Below the pieces are notes generated by a model that was not told the origin of the DNA, searched no databases, and worked only from the letters and a program-made list of their open reading frames with translations. From Sphingomonas sp. PR090111-T3T-6A (GTDB lineage: Bacteria > Pseudomonadota > Alphaproteobacteria > Sphingomonadales > Sphingomonadaceae): a stretch of DNA of 64,000 nt. Shown piece by piece: positions 1 to 7,373 of the stretch. The stretch lies in the NCBI RefSeq assembly GCF_000383095.1, contig NZ_AORL01000015.1, forward strand, positions 174,986 through 238,985. The letters are read 5' to 3'. Made by a program: the position numbers and the translations under genes. The number at the start of each line of letters is the position of its first letter. Within the stretch, counting starts at the first letter, position 1.

Positions 1-178
1 GGCCATGGCCGCGCCGGTCGTGGGCGATCACCCGATAGCCGTGGCGGAGGAAAAACAGCATCTGGGCATCCCAGTCGTCCGCCGACAGCGGCCAGCCGTG
101 ACTGAAAACGATCGGCTGACCCGATCCCCAATCCTTGTAGAAGATGTTCACGCCATCCTTGGTAGTGATCGTAGGCAT
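1..178 (-). CDS. Alpha/beta hydrolase, chloroperoxidase-like (C-terminus outside window)
   Basis: The first 59 residues of an alpha/beta-fold hydrolase run off the left edge. After a short lead the protein shows the family's N-terminal pattern: a strand containing FYKDWG, then the oxyanion-hole motif HGWPLS, then HDRRGHG, which begins the strand before the nucleophile elbow. This pattern is typical of non-haem chloroperoxidase / bromoperoxidase-like hydrolases. The serine nucleophile, acid and histidine would lie outside the window and cannot be checked. The ATG at 178 is preceded by a 112-bp gap holding an operator-like palindrome also found in front of the neighbouring tetR gene, so the hydrolase is probably repressed by that TetR protein. 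The substrate cannot be inferred. Confidence 0.85.
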   Translation of the reverse strand, partial: MPTITTKDGVNIFYKDWGSGQPIVFSHGWPLSADDWDAQMLFFLRHGYRVIAHDRRGHG

Positions 179-250
179 TGTTCAGTCCTTTACGATGTGC
201 CGCGGATGAGAGGCATCGCTCGCTGGCGCGGCGTTCCAGCGAGAAACTAT

Positions 251-273
251 AAAATATATGACCGGTCGTCTAT
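251..273. promoter_or_regulatory. TetR-type operator in front of the hydrolase
   Basis: The segment ATATATGACCGGTCGTC centres on the perfect 8-bp palindrome GACCGGTC (260-267). Outside the core the arms still match at most positions (8 of 10 per arm). The same 17-bp string recurs at 888-904 upstream of the tetR gene. Position between tetR and the hydrolase start fits an operator over the hydrolase promoter. Binding is inferred. Confidence 0.6.
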
Positions 274-290
274 TTGTCGGGCAAAAATGT

Positions 291-881
291 TCAGGTCACG
301 AGGGCGGGCAAAACGAAACCTTCAAAACTGTCGAACGGCGACCGGCTACGTTCGACCTTGGCACGCGTGACCGCGCCTTCGAACGCGTCGACCAGCGCGG
401 CGGCAACTTGTGCCGGATCCTTTCCGGCCGGCAATTCACTCTGGGCCTGGGCTTCACGCAGGCATTCCGTGAGCGAGGCCATCCACTGGCGGTAGATTGC
501 CGCTAGCTTGATGCGTACGCTCTCGCTCGACGGCGTGACCTCGATCGCCATATTCCCGATCAGGCATCCAACCGCGTAACGACGGCGTTCGTGAAACTCT
601 ACCAGGCCCGCGAAATAGCGCGCGATACGTGCAAGCGGCGGCGTGCCGTGATCGGCCAGGATCGGGCCGTAGGTAGCAAGCACCGAATCCCAATACTCGG
701 TCAGGACTTCGACTGCGAAGGCCTCCTTGCTTTCGAAATAATTGTAGAACGAGCCCTTGGGCACACCTGCCGCCGCCGTGATCTCCTGCACGCCGGTGGC
801 GTTGAAGCCGCGGGTGCTGACGAGGTCTCCCCCCTTTTTCAGGAGGCGCGATCGCGTTTCGGGGTTGGCTGGTCTGGGCAT
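291..881 (-). CDS. TetR/AcrR-family transcriptional regulator
   Basis: A 196-residue regulator of normal TetR length. The N-terminal DNA-binding domain (about residues 8-55) reads as a TetR helix-turn-helix: a helix around RSRLLKKGGDL, then FNATGVQEITAAAGVPKGSFYNYF with the usual YNYF ending, then a KEAFAVEVL helix. The remainder is a helical ligand-binding and dimerisation domain with one central cysteine (VGCLIGN), as in repressors that sense electrophiles or small aromatics. The ATG at 881 is chosen because it starts directly before the HTH; the frame stays open upstream but that part does not resemble the family. An operator-like palindrome lies just upstream (885-904) and another before the downstream hydrolase, suggesting autoregulation and control of the hydrolase. 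The effector is unknown. Confidence 0.9.
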   Translation of the reverse strand: MPRPANPETRSRLLKKGGDLVSTRGFNATGVQEITAAAGVPKGSFYNYFESKEAFAVEVLTEYWDSVLATYGPILADHGTPPLARIARYFAGLVEFHERRRYAVGCLIGNMAIEVTPSSESVRIKLAAIYRQWMASLTECLREAQAQSELPAGKDPAQVAAALVDAFEGAVTRAKVERSRSPFDSFEGFVLPALVT

Positions 882-884
882 GAA

Positions 885-904
885 TAGATATATGACCGGT
901 CGTC
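885..904. promoter_or_regulatory. TetR-type operator in front of tetR
   Basis: This is the second copy of the ATATATGACCGGTCGTC element, with the GACCGGTC core at 894-901. It starts only 4 bp upstream of the chosen tetR start codon, so a bound repressor would block autogenous transcription. Recurrence of the same 17 bp at both genes is the main support. Confidence 0.6.
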
Positions 905-1194
905 TTGTTATCGTCAAGCAGATTTTTGGGTGTGGGGTGCCGACTCGTCCGGTGAACTGCGTTTTCAACGGCTGACCGGCCCTGTCTTCTCCGGTTTGTC
1001 GACCGGCTAAGTTCATGACGTCCGCAATTAGGTCGGCAGGGGACGGGCTACGCGCCCCGTTTCGGTCATTCAGTGGCGACGTCGTCCATCCCGAACCTGC
1101 TCCGGCCCGGTTGGCCAAACTACGTAGTAGGTAACGCTGACTTGGAGATTTTGCAGCTGATCGGATTCCGGACGAGCGGTACAGGAACTTAATT

Positions 1195-1250
1195 CATCGG
1201 GATTTATCGATGCGATTTGACGCCCGCGGATGCATCGGATAAAAACGATG
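1195..1250. promoter_or_regulatory. Tandem ArsR operator candidates
   Basis: Two 18-bp dyads of identical architecture, CATCG-N8-CGATG, lie at 1195-1212 and 1233-1250. The second ends one base before the arsR start codon. Spacers are AT-rich (GGATTTAT and GATAAAAA). The 38-bp centre-to-centre distance is a little under four helical turns. Dyads like this at the start of an arsR gene are the expected operator for an autorepressor; binding itself is inferred. Confidence 0.6.
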
Positions 1251-1251
1251 T

Positions 1252-1581
1252 ATGGAAACCGATGACGCCTTGGCCGCACTCGCGGCGTTGTCCCATCCCA
1301 CACGTCTGGACGCCTTCCGGCGCCTGGTTCGCCATGAGCCGGACGGATTGGCGACCGGCGATCTGGTCGCGGCCAGCGGCCTCACGCAGAGTACGTTCTC
1401 TACGCACCTAGCCGTGCTCGCCAAAGCTGGCCTGGTGACGTCGGAAAAGCGCGGCCGGCACCAGATTCAGCGCGCGAGCATCGATACACTCCGGCACCTC
1501 ATGACATTCCTCGCCAAGGATTGTTGCGCGGGAAGCCCAGAACTTTGCGAGCCGCTGCTTGCCGATCTCACCTGTTGCTGA
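1252..1581 (+). CDS. arsR: ArsR-family metalloregulator of the arsenic operon
   Basis: A 109-residue winged-helix repressor. It starts with an ALAALSHPTRLDAFRRL helix typical of ArsR/SmtB proteins, followed by the recognition region (LVAASGLTQSTFSTHLAVLAKAGLV) and the wing (SEKRGRHQIQRA). There is no ELCVCDL-type cysteine motif in the DNA-binding helix. Instead the C-terminus carries cysteines in DCC, ELC and a terminal TCC, which probably form the arsenite site, as in ArsR variants that bind As(III) outside the recognition helix. It heads an operon with arsC, an aquaglyceroporin and arsH, 11 bp upstream of arsC. Two CATCG-N8-CGATG dyads lie directly in front, consistent with autorepression relieved by arsenite. 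Confidence 0.92.
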   Translation: METDDALAALAALSHPTRLDAFRRLVRHEPDGLATGDLVAASGLTQSTFSTHLAVLAKAGLVTSEKRGRHQIQRASIDTLRHLMTFLAKDCCAGSPELCEPLLADLTCC

Positions 1582-1592
1582 AGGACCGCCTC

Positions 1593-2024
1593 GTGGCCGA
1601 CGTCATCATCTACCACAATTCCGACTGCGGCACGTCGCGCAACACGCTCGCGATGATCCGCAACGCCGGTATCGAGCCGCATGTCGTCGAATACCTCAAG
1701 ACGCCGCCATCGCGTGTCATGCTGCTCCAGTTGATCGAGAGGGCGGGAATCAGCCCACGTCAGCTCCTGCGCGAGAAGGGCACGCCCTATGACACGCTTG
1801 GCCTCGGCGACGAAAGTCTGACGGACGCGGCGCTCGTAGACGCGATGATGACGCATCCGATCCTCATCAATCGGCCGCTGGTGGTCTCGCCGCTCGGCGT
1901 GCGCCTGTGCCGCCCCTCCGAGGTGGTGCTCAACATCCTGCCTGAGCCCCAGCGCGGCGCCTTCGCCAAGGAAGATGGCGAGCAGGTAGTCGATGCCGCC
2001 GGCAATTGCATCCTTCCGGCGTGA
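1593..2024 (+). CDS. arsC: Arsenate reductase, glutaredoxin-coupled ArsC type
   Basis: A 143-residue protein that should reduce arsenate to arsenite in the cytoplasm using glutathione and glutaredoxin. The catalytic cysteine is C12 in HNSDCGTSRN, the hallmark of the thioredoxin-fold ArsC family (Escherichia coli plasmid R773 type, about 141 residues). Further family landmarks are NRPLVV followed by a charged segment ending in LCRPSEVV, where the arginines that bind arsenate lie. Translation is taken from the GTG at 1593, preceded by AAGGA; no nearer ATG fits. The TGA stop overlaps the GTG start of the next gene, so the two are translationally coupled. Its product, arsenite, is the presumed cargo of the downstream channel. 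Confidence 0.93.
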   Translation: MADVIIYHNSDCGTSRNTLAMIRNAGIEPHVVEYLKTPPSRVMLLQLIERAGISPRQLLREKGTPYDTLGLGDESLTDAALVDAMMTHPILINRPLVVSPLGVRLCRPSEVVLNILPEPQRGAFAKEDGEQVVDAAGNCILPA

Positions 2025-2686
2025 ACCGTCGGGCCATTCTGGCCGAGGCGCTGGGCAGCTTCCTGCTGTTCGCGACTGTCATCGGCTCGGGCATCATGGC
2101 GGAGCGGCTTGCCGGCGGTAACATCGCTATCGCCCTGCTCGGTAACACGGTCGCGACGGGGGCCATCCTGTTCGTCCTGATCACGATGCTGGCGCCTCTA
2201 TCTGGCGCGCACATGAATCCAGCGGTCACGTTGGTGATGCGCCTGCGTGGGCACATTCGGACCGACGCAGCCATCGCCTATGTCGTGGCGCAGATCGTGG
2301 GCGGCATTCTCGGCGTCTGGATGGCCCATCTGATGTTCGACGTTCCGATCCTCCAATTGTCGGACAGGATGCGCAGCGGCCCCGGCCAATGGATGGCCGA
2401 GGCAGTCGCCACCTTCGGCCTCGTCCTGACGATCCTGGGAACGGCGAGGGTGCGGCCTGACAGCATCCCGGCGAGCGTCGCGCTCTATATCACCGCCGCC
2501 TACTGGTTCACCTCGTCCACCAGCTTCGCCAATCCCGCCATCACCATCGCCCGTTCGCTGAGCCGCAGTTTCGCCGGGATCGCCCCGGTCTGCGTGCCCG
2601 GCTTCATCGCCGCGCAACTTGCCGGCGCGCTCGCCGCCCATTTGGTTAGCGCAACGATCTTCGACAGGCCGAAGGAAGCCCTATGA
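2021..2686 (+). CDS. aqpS: Aquaglyceroporin (MIP family), arsenite exit channel
   Basis: A 221-residue channel of the major intrinsic protein family with six hydrophobic segments and both pore half-helices: MNPAVT after the second segment and FANPAIT in the second repeat, each with the NPA box. It occupies the operon position normally held by an arsenite pump (ArsB or Acr3). In rhizobia an aquaglyceroporin, AqpS, replaces the pump and lets arsenite made by ArsC run out down its gradient; the gene order here (arsR, arsC, channel, arsH) makes that role the best inference. The GTG at 2021 overlaps the arsC stop (GTGA); an in-frame TTG at 2006 is a less likely start. The stop overlaps the ATG of arsH. 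Confidence 0.88.
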   Translation: MNRRAILAEALGSFLLFATVIGSGIMAERLAGGNIAIALLGNTVATGAILFVLITMLAPLSGAHMNPAVTLVMRLRGHIRTDAAIAYVVAQIVGGILGVWMAHLMFDVPILQLSDRMRSGPGQWMAEAVATFGLVLTILGTARVRPDSIPASVALYITAAYWFTSSTSFANPAITIARSLSRSFAGIAPVCVPGFIAAQLAGALAAHLVSATIFDRPKEAL

Positions 2687-3426
2687 GTCGTGTCCGCATA
2701 CTCACCGATCCCGATCATCTCCCTGCGCTTGATCCCGCCTTCGCAATCCGTCGTCCGGCGCTTGGCATCGGCGACGATCAGCAACCGCCCCGCATCCTGC
2801 TACTCTACGGATCACTCCGCGCTCGGTCCTTCTCGCGGCTGGCAGTCGAGGAAGCCGCGCGCCTGCTCCGGTTCTTCGGGGCCGAGACGCGCATCTTCGA
2901 TCCATTCGACCTGCCGCTGCCCGATCAGTATCCCGGCGACGATCACGCGGCGGTCCACGAATTGCGCGAGCTATCGCTGTGGTCGGAGGGGCAGGTCTGG
3001 TGCAGCCCCGAGCGCCACGGCCAGATCAGCGGCATCATGAAGGCGCAGATCGATCACTTGCCGCTGGAGATGAAGGGCATGCGCCCGACGCAGGGGCGGA
3101 CGCTCGCCGTCATGCAGGTGTCGGGCGGGTCACAGTCGTTCAATGCAGTCAACACGCTGCGCCTGCTCGGCCGCTGGATGCGGATGTTCACGATCCCGAA
3201 CCAGTCATCCGTGGCGATGGCCTATAAGGAGTTCGACGAAGCCGGGCGGATGAAGCCGTCCAGCTATTACGACCGTATCGTCGATGTGATGGAAGAATTG
3301 GTACGCATCACCGTGCTGATGCGCTCGCACACCGCACAGTTGGTGGATCGCTATTCGGAACGCAAGGCCAGCGGCGTGGCGGTGGCCGTCGAAGATCACT
3401 CCACCATCGCGATTGGCCGCCGCTGA
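2683..3426 (+). CDS. arsH: ArsH, NADPH-dependent FMN reductase / organoarsenical oxidase
   Basis: A 247-residue flavoprotein. The flavin-binding loop is seen in [14 protein letters not shown] near residue 40, and the ArsH-typical stretch [15 protein letters not shown] follows, then [17 protein letters not shown]. ArsH enzymes are homotetrameric FMN reductases; those studied oxidise trivalent methylarsenicals to less toxic pentavalent forms and can reduce other oxidants. It is the last gene of the ars operon, with an ATGA overlap to the channel gene. Length and motif order match typical ArsH proteins (about 240 residues), so the call is firm; the natural substrate is family knowledge. Confidence 0.93.
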   Translation: MSRVRILTDPDHLPALDPAFAIRRPALGIGDDQQPPRILLLYGSLRARSFSRLAVEEAARLLRFFGAETRIFDPFDLPLPDQYPGDDHAAVHELRELSLWSEGQVWCSPERHGQISGIMKAQIDHLPLEMKGMRPTQGRTLAVMQVSGGSQSFNAVNTLRLLGRWMRMFTIPNQSSVAMAYKEFDEAGRMKPSSYYDRIVDVMEELVRITVLMRSHTAQLVDRYSERKASGVAVAVEDHSTIAIGRR

Positions 3427-3432
3427 CGGCAG

Positions 3433-3799
<367 letters not shown>

Positions 3800-3811
3800 C
3801 TAAGGGACTTC

Positions 3812-5107
3812 ATGGATGAAGGCCTTCAAATAGAGAGTCTTTGGGAAGGGCTTGAATATGGCCCGCCTGAGACGCGCGCGACCTACGCTGCGCTCGGGAT
3901 TCGTGCGGGCGATCGGTGGGTGACCGAGATCGAGGATCGTTTGGCGGGGCGTACCCGGCGCCACGCGCCTCTCCCTGCCTATCATTTTGCCGAGTGGCTG
4001 ACCTGGAACTGGTGGCGATTGCGCTGGGAGCCCTTTCGGCGGACCTCAAGCTGGGAACTCGCCCACAAGACAGCGACGATCGGCGGCGGATGGATCTGGC
4101 CGAATATCACCATCGTCACCGATGGCGAGCAAATCCTCTTCGATCCGGTCCCGACCGAGCCTGGTCCAGGCCAGCCATTGCGCTATCTGTCTTCTCTGCC
4201 GCTTTCCGTCAGCGCCGCAGATTTTGAGACGGCAATTGATGATTTCGTGCGCCGTGTGCTGGAGCGGTTGCGCGTTTCCGAAGTCGGGGCCACCAATCTC
4301 GCCGATCTGTGGCAAGCGCTTACCGTTGAGCGCGCAGATCCCCGATTAGCACGGTTCCGTAAGCTTGAGGCACTTTTGGGCTGGGATCCGGGCGAGGCGG
4401 ACGATGCGCTGATCGAGCAACTAGAGGCGGAGAGCGAGGAACTAGGGACCGAGGCTATTGAGGAACTCGCCGCTGACGGTCCGGGAGAACGGGCTCCGCT
4501 CGATCGCATGGAACTCGTCGGGTTGGTCAACAGGAATGGCATCAGCGCTCGATCGGGCGATGCCGCGACACTTGGAGATGGATATCGGGAATCCTGCGGG
4601 GAAACCTCGGCTTGGCGGCAGGGCGTTCGTGCGGCGAGGGCATTGCGTGCGCTGGAGAAGCCGGGCGATGTCGTAACCGACGATCTACTTTGTGGAATGA
4701 CCGGTGTGATGAAAGGCGCGACTGCAGCGTCGGCCACAGGAGCACCTCTGTCGTTCGAACTGAATGAACCTGGTGCTCGATCAAACATCGTGCTGCGTTC
4801 TCGGTACAGGAATGGACGGCGCTTCGATCTCGCGCGCATTTTTGGTGATCGGATTCTGGAAAAGAACGGGGAGCCGCTTCGGCCAGTGACCCGCAGCCGG
4901 ACGCACCGACAGAAGGCGCAGATTGGCTTCGCCGCTGAATTACTCTGCCCGATTGAATCGCTTGTGACGGTCTTAGCCGGTGACCTGGCTGAAGATGCAT
5001 ATGAGGATGCTGCCGATCACTTTGGCGTCACGGCCAGAGTCGTGGAACTGCAACTCCTGGGCAATCGTATCATTGAAAGAAAAGATGCCCTGAAATCCTT
5101 CATGTAG
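3812..5107 (+). CDS. Uncharacterised protein with degenerate ImmA/IrrE-like C-terminus
   Basis: A 431-residue protein that I do not recognise as a whole. The N-terminal half is rich in tryptophan (WLTWNWWRLRW) with a WELAHKTATIGGGWIWP stretch. The middle is acidic and charged (residues about 190-240). The C-terminus resembles the end of ImmA/IrrE metallopeptidases: GFAAELLCP, which in active members is part of the third zinc-ligand region, followed by DAADHFGVTARVVELQLLGN, the HTH-like tail of that family. An HExxH zinc motif is not visible, so peptidase activity is doubtful. The ATG at 3812 has TAAGGGA upstream. It lies in a mosaic stretch between a pump remnant and an aldehyde dehydrogenase remnant, which points to acquired DNA. 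Confidence 0.7.
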   Translation: MDEGLQIESLWEGLEYGPPETRATYAALGIRAGDRWVTEIEDRLAGRTRRHAPLPAYHFAEWLTWNWWRLRWEPFRRTSSWELAHKTATIGGGWIWPNITIVTDGEQILFDPVPTEPGPGQPLRYLSSLPLSVSAADFETAIDDFVRRVLERLRVSEVGATNLADLWQALTVERADPRLARFRKLEALLGWDPGEADDALIEQLEAESEELGTEAIEELAADGPGERAPLDRMELVGLVNRNGISARSGDAATLGDGYRESCGETSAWRQGVRAARALRALEKPGDVVTDDLLCGMTGVMKGATAASATGAPLSFELNEPGARSNIVLRSRYRNGRRFDLARIFGDRILEKNGEPLRPVTRSRTHRQKAQIGFAAELLCPIESLVTVLAGDLAEDAYEDAADHFGVTARVVELQLLGNRIIERKDALKSFM

Positions 5108-5213
5108 GTTAGAGAAGCGATCACCTCCAGCTACGGTGTCCTCGATCCAAGTCGTGACGCGCTCAGCTTCCGCTGGCGCGATCAGCGGTCCGACTTCGGT
5201 CTCGGCGAAACAG
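5108..5213 (-). pseudogene. Aldehyde dehydrogenase fragment
   Basis: The minus strand encodes, without start or catalytic residues, a stretch reading FAETEVGPLIAPAEAERV followed by WIEDTVAGGDRF. This is the conserved VGPLI...AERV...W...AVAGG segment that lies just C-terminal to the catalytic cysteine region in NAD-dependent aldehyde dehydrogenases. About 35 residues of a roughly 480-residue enzyme remain. It ends against the neighbouring plus-strand gene, so it is a recombination scrap and not a gene. Confidence 0.65.
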
Positions 5214-5263
5214 GTTGGAAGCGCCGGGTGAGTGAGACTGACGTCTCGGGGGCTAGCATCCCG

Positions 5264-5797
5264 TCACGCGAAATCGCGCTGGGCAACCTTGACGACGTCC
5301 ACCTTCCGGCCCGCCTTCAGCAACTCCAAAGGTGCGTGGCCGTCGAGCGCGCCATGCGCCTGTCGCAGCCACAGCCATCCGGATCGCGCGTCCGGCGCCA
5401 GGCGGAGCACATCGGCAACTCCCTCCAGCGGCCTGCCGTCCACGAATTGGACCAGCGGATAAGCCAGTTTCCGCTCACCACGAAGGAGACCGACAACCGC
5501 CTTGCGCTGCTGCCACTTGCTGAGTGTCGAACGAGGAATCCCCAGCGATGCTTCTATTTCGCCGGCGCCGGCGACAGGGCCCGCCCAGCTCCTGAGCGGC
5601 CGCGGCGACGCATAGTCGAGCAGCCGCTGTCGCCCCTCCTCGATCGAGATTGACTCCCCCAGTCCGGCTCCACAGCTATGGGTTACCCGACCACTCTCGA
5701 CGGGGGCCGGCGACTCATGACCGGTCGCGACCTCCATCAACCTGCGGCGCAGCTGATTTTTTTCGCGCGTGAGCTGCCGCCGGGTCGCGCTCGGCAA
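5264..5797 (-). CDS. Orphan antitoxin-like protein with MbcA/ParS/Xre toxin-binding domain
   Basis: About 177 residues. The C-terminal two thirds match the common architecture of this antitoxin family. A small HTH comes first (WAGPVAGAGEIEASLGIPRSTLSKWQQR). Then follow GERKLAYPLVQFVDGRPLEGVADVL and the toxin-binding end GWLWLRQAHGALDGHAPLELL...VVKVAQRDF. Such proteins normally pair with a RES-domain NAD-consuming toxin encoded directly downstream. Here downstream sequence is only an aldehyde dehydrogenase scrap, so the partner is missing. The start is uncertain: a TTG at 5797 is used, while the frame is open for about 45 more codons upstream without a convincing start. It may survive as a solitary regulator or as a protective remnant of a lost toxin-antitoxin pair. 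Confidence 0.7.
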   Translation of the reverse strand: MPSATRRQLTREKNQLRRRLMEVATGHESPAPVESGRVTHSCGAGLGESISIEEGRQRLLDYASPRPLRSWAGPVAGAGEIEASLGIPRSTLSKWQQRKAVVGLLRGERKLAYPLVQFVDGRPLEGVADVLRLAPDARSGWLWLRQAHGALDGHAPLELLKAGRKVDVVKVAQRDFA

Positions 5798-6237
5798 TTC
5801 GGCGATCGCGTTATAGATGACGACGATCGTATCGCCCAGGTAACGCTGCCGCAGGCCGATCGACTTCGCGGCATGGGGCTTTGGGCAGAAGGCAAGCTTG
5901 TTCGCGGCAAGTCTGGACCTGCCTGATGCGAATATTGATCAACTTGTGAAGGCGATTTCACGGGTAAAGGATTTGCAAAACTCGGTGGAGTATAACGCAA
6001 TAGAAGGATGTATCAAAAAAAGCGATAATCATAAATATAACGCCTATCGTGGAGGTATGGTCTCGATTTTAGTAGTTTATTGTACTTTATTTTAGGTATG
6101 ATTGCCGTTGATGCAAAAGAATACCTGAAAAATTCAGCTTAACGCCCCGACATCCGACATCTGGCAGCGATCCCGGCGATCCGAAAGCGATCGCTTAATC
6201 AAACGCACAGCCAGATGCTCATCATGGCGGGATGATC
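5798..6237. other. Gene-free, AT-rich stretch
   Basis: No convincing gene is seen. The part from about 5930 to 6150 is visibly richer in A and T than the rest of the window, with runs such as six A's near 6015 and a TTTATTTTAG segment near 6090. A 65-codon frame on the plus strand (5898-6095) starts with TTG, lacks a ribosome site and resembles nothing. The composition change suggests recently acquired or decaying DNA between the antitoxin gene and the PIN-domain gene. Confidence 0.6.
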
Positions 6238-6858
6238 TTAGCACCATAATCCTGCCCACGGCTTGATCGTCTGCCACCACTCGACCGGCGTCAGAATGCG
6301 AAGTGGAAGCGCCGGTAGAAGGTGGCGCTTTTTAATGATCGTCTTGTGGTCACGCGTGCAAAACACGTCGCAGCCCATGCCGATCGCGTTGCCGAGAAGC
6401 TCTCGATCGTTCGGGTCGGGAAGCGCGCTCAAAAGAGTGCTGTCGTTGAGACGGCGACCGAGGTCCCGACCGTGGCGGCTGCCCGCGCTGATCTGGTCGG
6501 CCACCTGGATCGCGTAATCCATGAGCCGTTCGCGAACGTCCTCGTCCGGCGTGTTTGAGATTTCCTCGATGGTCTTGGCCGATGCGGCGAGCTCCCAATA
6601 AGCCCTCTGGCCGGTGAAGAAGACGTGCATCAGCGCTTCGATGTCGTGTGCCGTCTTCTCGTCCACGCTCATGGGAGCGGGAACGTTCTCGAAGACCTGC
6701 TCCGGCCACTTCACGATGAGGTTCACGACGTTCGTGTCGAGGAAGATCTTTCCCGGGACCTTCTCGAACGGATTGGCCCTGCAATCAGCAGATTGCTCTT
6801 GCTGACTTGCATAGAAGATCCAACGCCTGCGAAGCGGATCCCAGCGCTCTAGCGTCAT
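6238..6858 (-). CDS. PIN-domain protein, probable metal-dependent RNase
   Basis: A 206-residue protein (from the ATG at 6858) with the acidic landmarks of a PIN nuclease. IFLDTNVVNLIV gives the first aspartate at residue 41. A mid-protein helix holds acidic residues around EEISN. PNDRELLGNAIGMGCDVFCTRDHKTI gives the later aspartates and the FxTRD signature. PIN domains cleave RNA with Mg2+ or Mn2+ and often serve as toxins. The frame is open further upstream, where CALPGC precedes the chosen start, so a longer N-terminus is possible. It follows an HTH gene on the same strand (85-bp gap), suggesting a regulator or antitoxin plus PIN effector operon next to a divergent DNA methyltransferase gene. 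Confidence 0.75.
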   Translation of the reverse strand: MTLERWDPLRRRWIFYASQQEQSADCRANPFEKVPGKIFLDTNVVNLIVKWPEQVFENVPAPMSVDEKTAHDIEALMHVFFTGQRAYWELAASAKTIEEISNTPDEDVRERLMDYAIQVADQISAGSRHGRDLGRRLNDSTLLSALPDPNDRELLGNAIGMGCDVFCTRDHKTIIKKRHLLPALPLRILTPVEWWQTIKPWAGLWC

Positions 6859-6943
6859 TTCGGTCTCGGCCCCTCGACACCCGGGAAGGGCGCAGGCGGC
6901 ATATCCCGATGGCGTGGGGTCGACGTCAAGATGGGAAGGGTGA

Positions 6944-7351
6944 TCAGCCCTGCTGCTGATCGATGCCGGGCCCGGCGAAGACGCCGAGCGCGGCGAGGAT
7001 GGATGCGAGCCGATCGTCAGCCTCATCCGAGCCGTCACTAAGGCGGTCGAGCATCCCGATGAGCCTTTCCCTTCGCCGGAGGGCGTCTTCGTCCGCCGCA
7101 GATTTGTCGTCCTGGTCTGATGCGGGGGAGGGGCTCGAATTCGGGAGAAGGTATTCGAATAGGCGATCGACGGCTTGGGTGCGGACGACGAGGCGTCGAT
7201 GGAGGGCTTGGCTCACGACCGGTTGTCGAACGGCGGTCTCCCGCACGATCGAGCTGTAATTTCCTTGGGAAATGACGGTTTTGCGGATCGCCTGCGACAG
7301 GGCGGTCCGCTCCCACTCGGTCATTCGATTTTCCGCTCGCGGTCGCGACAT
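6944..7351 (-). CDS. Small HTH DNA-binding protein upstream of the PIN gene
   Basis: A 135-residue protein. Residues about 15-65 look like a helix-turn-helix: LSQAIRKTVISQGNYSSIVRETAVRQPVVSQALHRR, with the second helix and turn in the SSIVRETAVRQPVVSQAL portion. The C-terminal half is charged and helical and probably oligomerises or binds a partner. The ATG at 7351 lies only 20 bp from the divergent methyltransferase start, and the gap contains repeated TATTCG hexamers, so it probably represses both directions. Pairing with the PIN gene downstream would fit a toxin-antitoxin layout, but the fold does not match a named antitoxin family that I recognise. Confidence 0.65.
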   Translation of the reverse strand: MSRPRAENRMTEWERTALSQAIRKTVISQGNYSSIVRETAVRQPVVSQALHRRLVVRTQAVDRLFEYLLPNSSPSPASDQDDKSAADEDALRRRERLIGMLDRLSDGSDEADDRLASILAALGVFAGPGIDQQQG

Positions 7352-7373
7352 ATTCGTATTAGTATTCGAATAT
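7351..7373. promoter_or_regulatory. TATTCG repeat operator between divergent HTH and methyltransferase genes
   Basis: The 20-bp gap plus the start-codon edges reads TATTCGTATTAGTATTCGAATA. It holds two direct TATTCG copies 12 bp apart (7351 and 7363), and the second is part of the palindrome TATTCGAATA. So short a divergent region must carry both translation starts and the control sites; transcripts may be nearly leaderless. Binding by the adjacent HTH protein is inferred. Confidence 0.5.

Noticed and set aside
5108..5263. RES toxin gene downstream of the antitoxin
   Set aside because: The sequence there matches an aldehyde dehydrogenase segment, not a RES domain, and is too short.
5898..6095. 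65-codon frame on the plus strand in the AT-rich stretch
   Set aside because: TTG start, no ribosome site, no resemblance to any family; composition alone explains the open frame.
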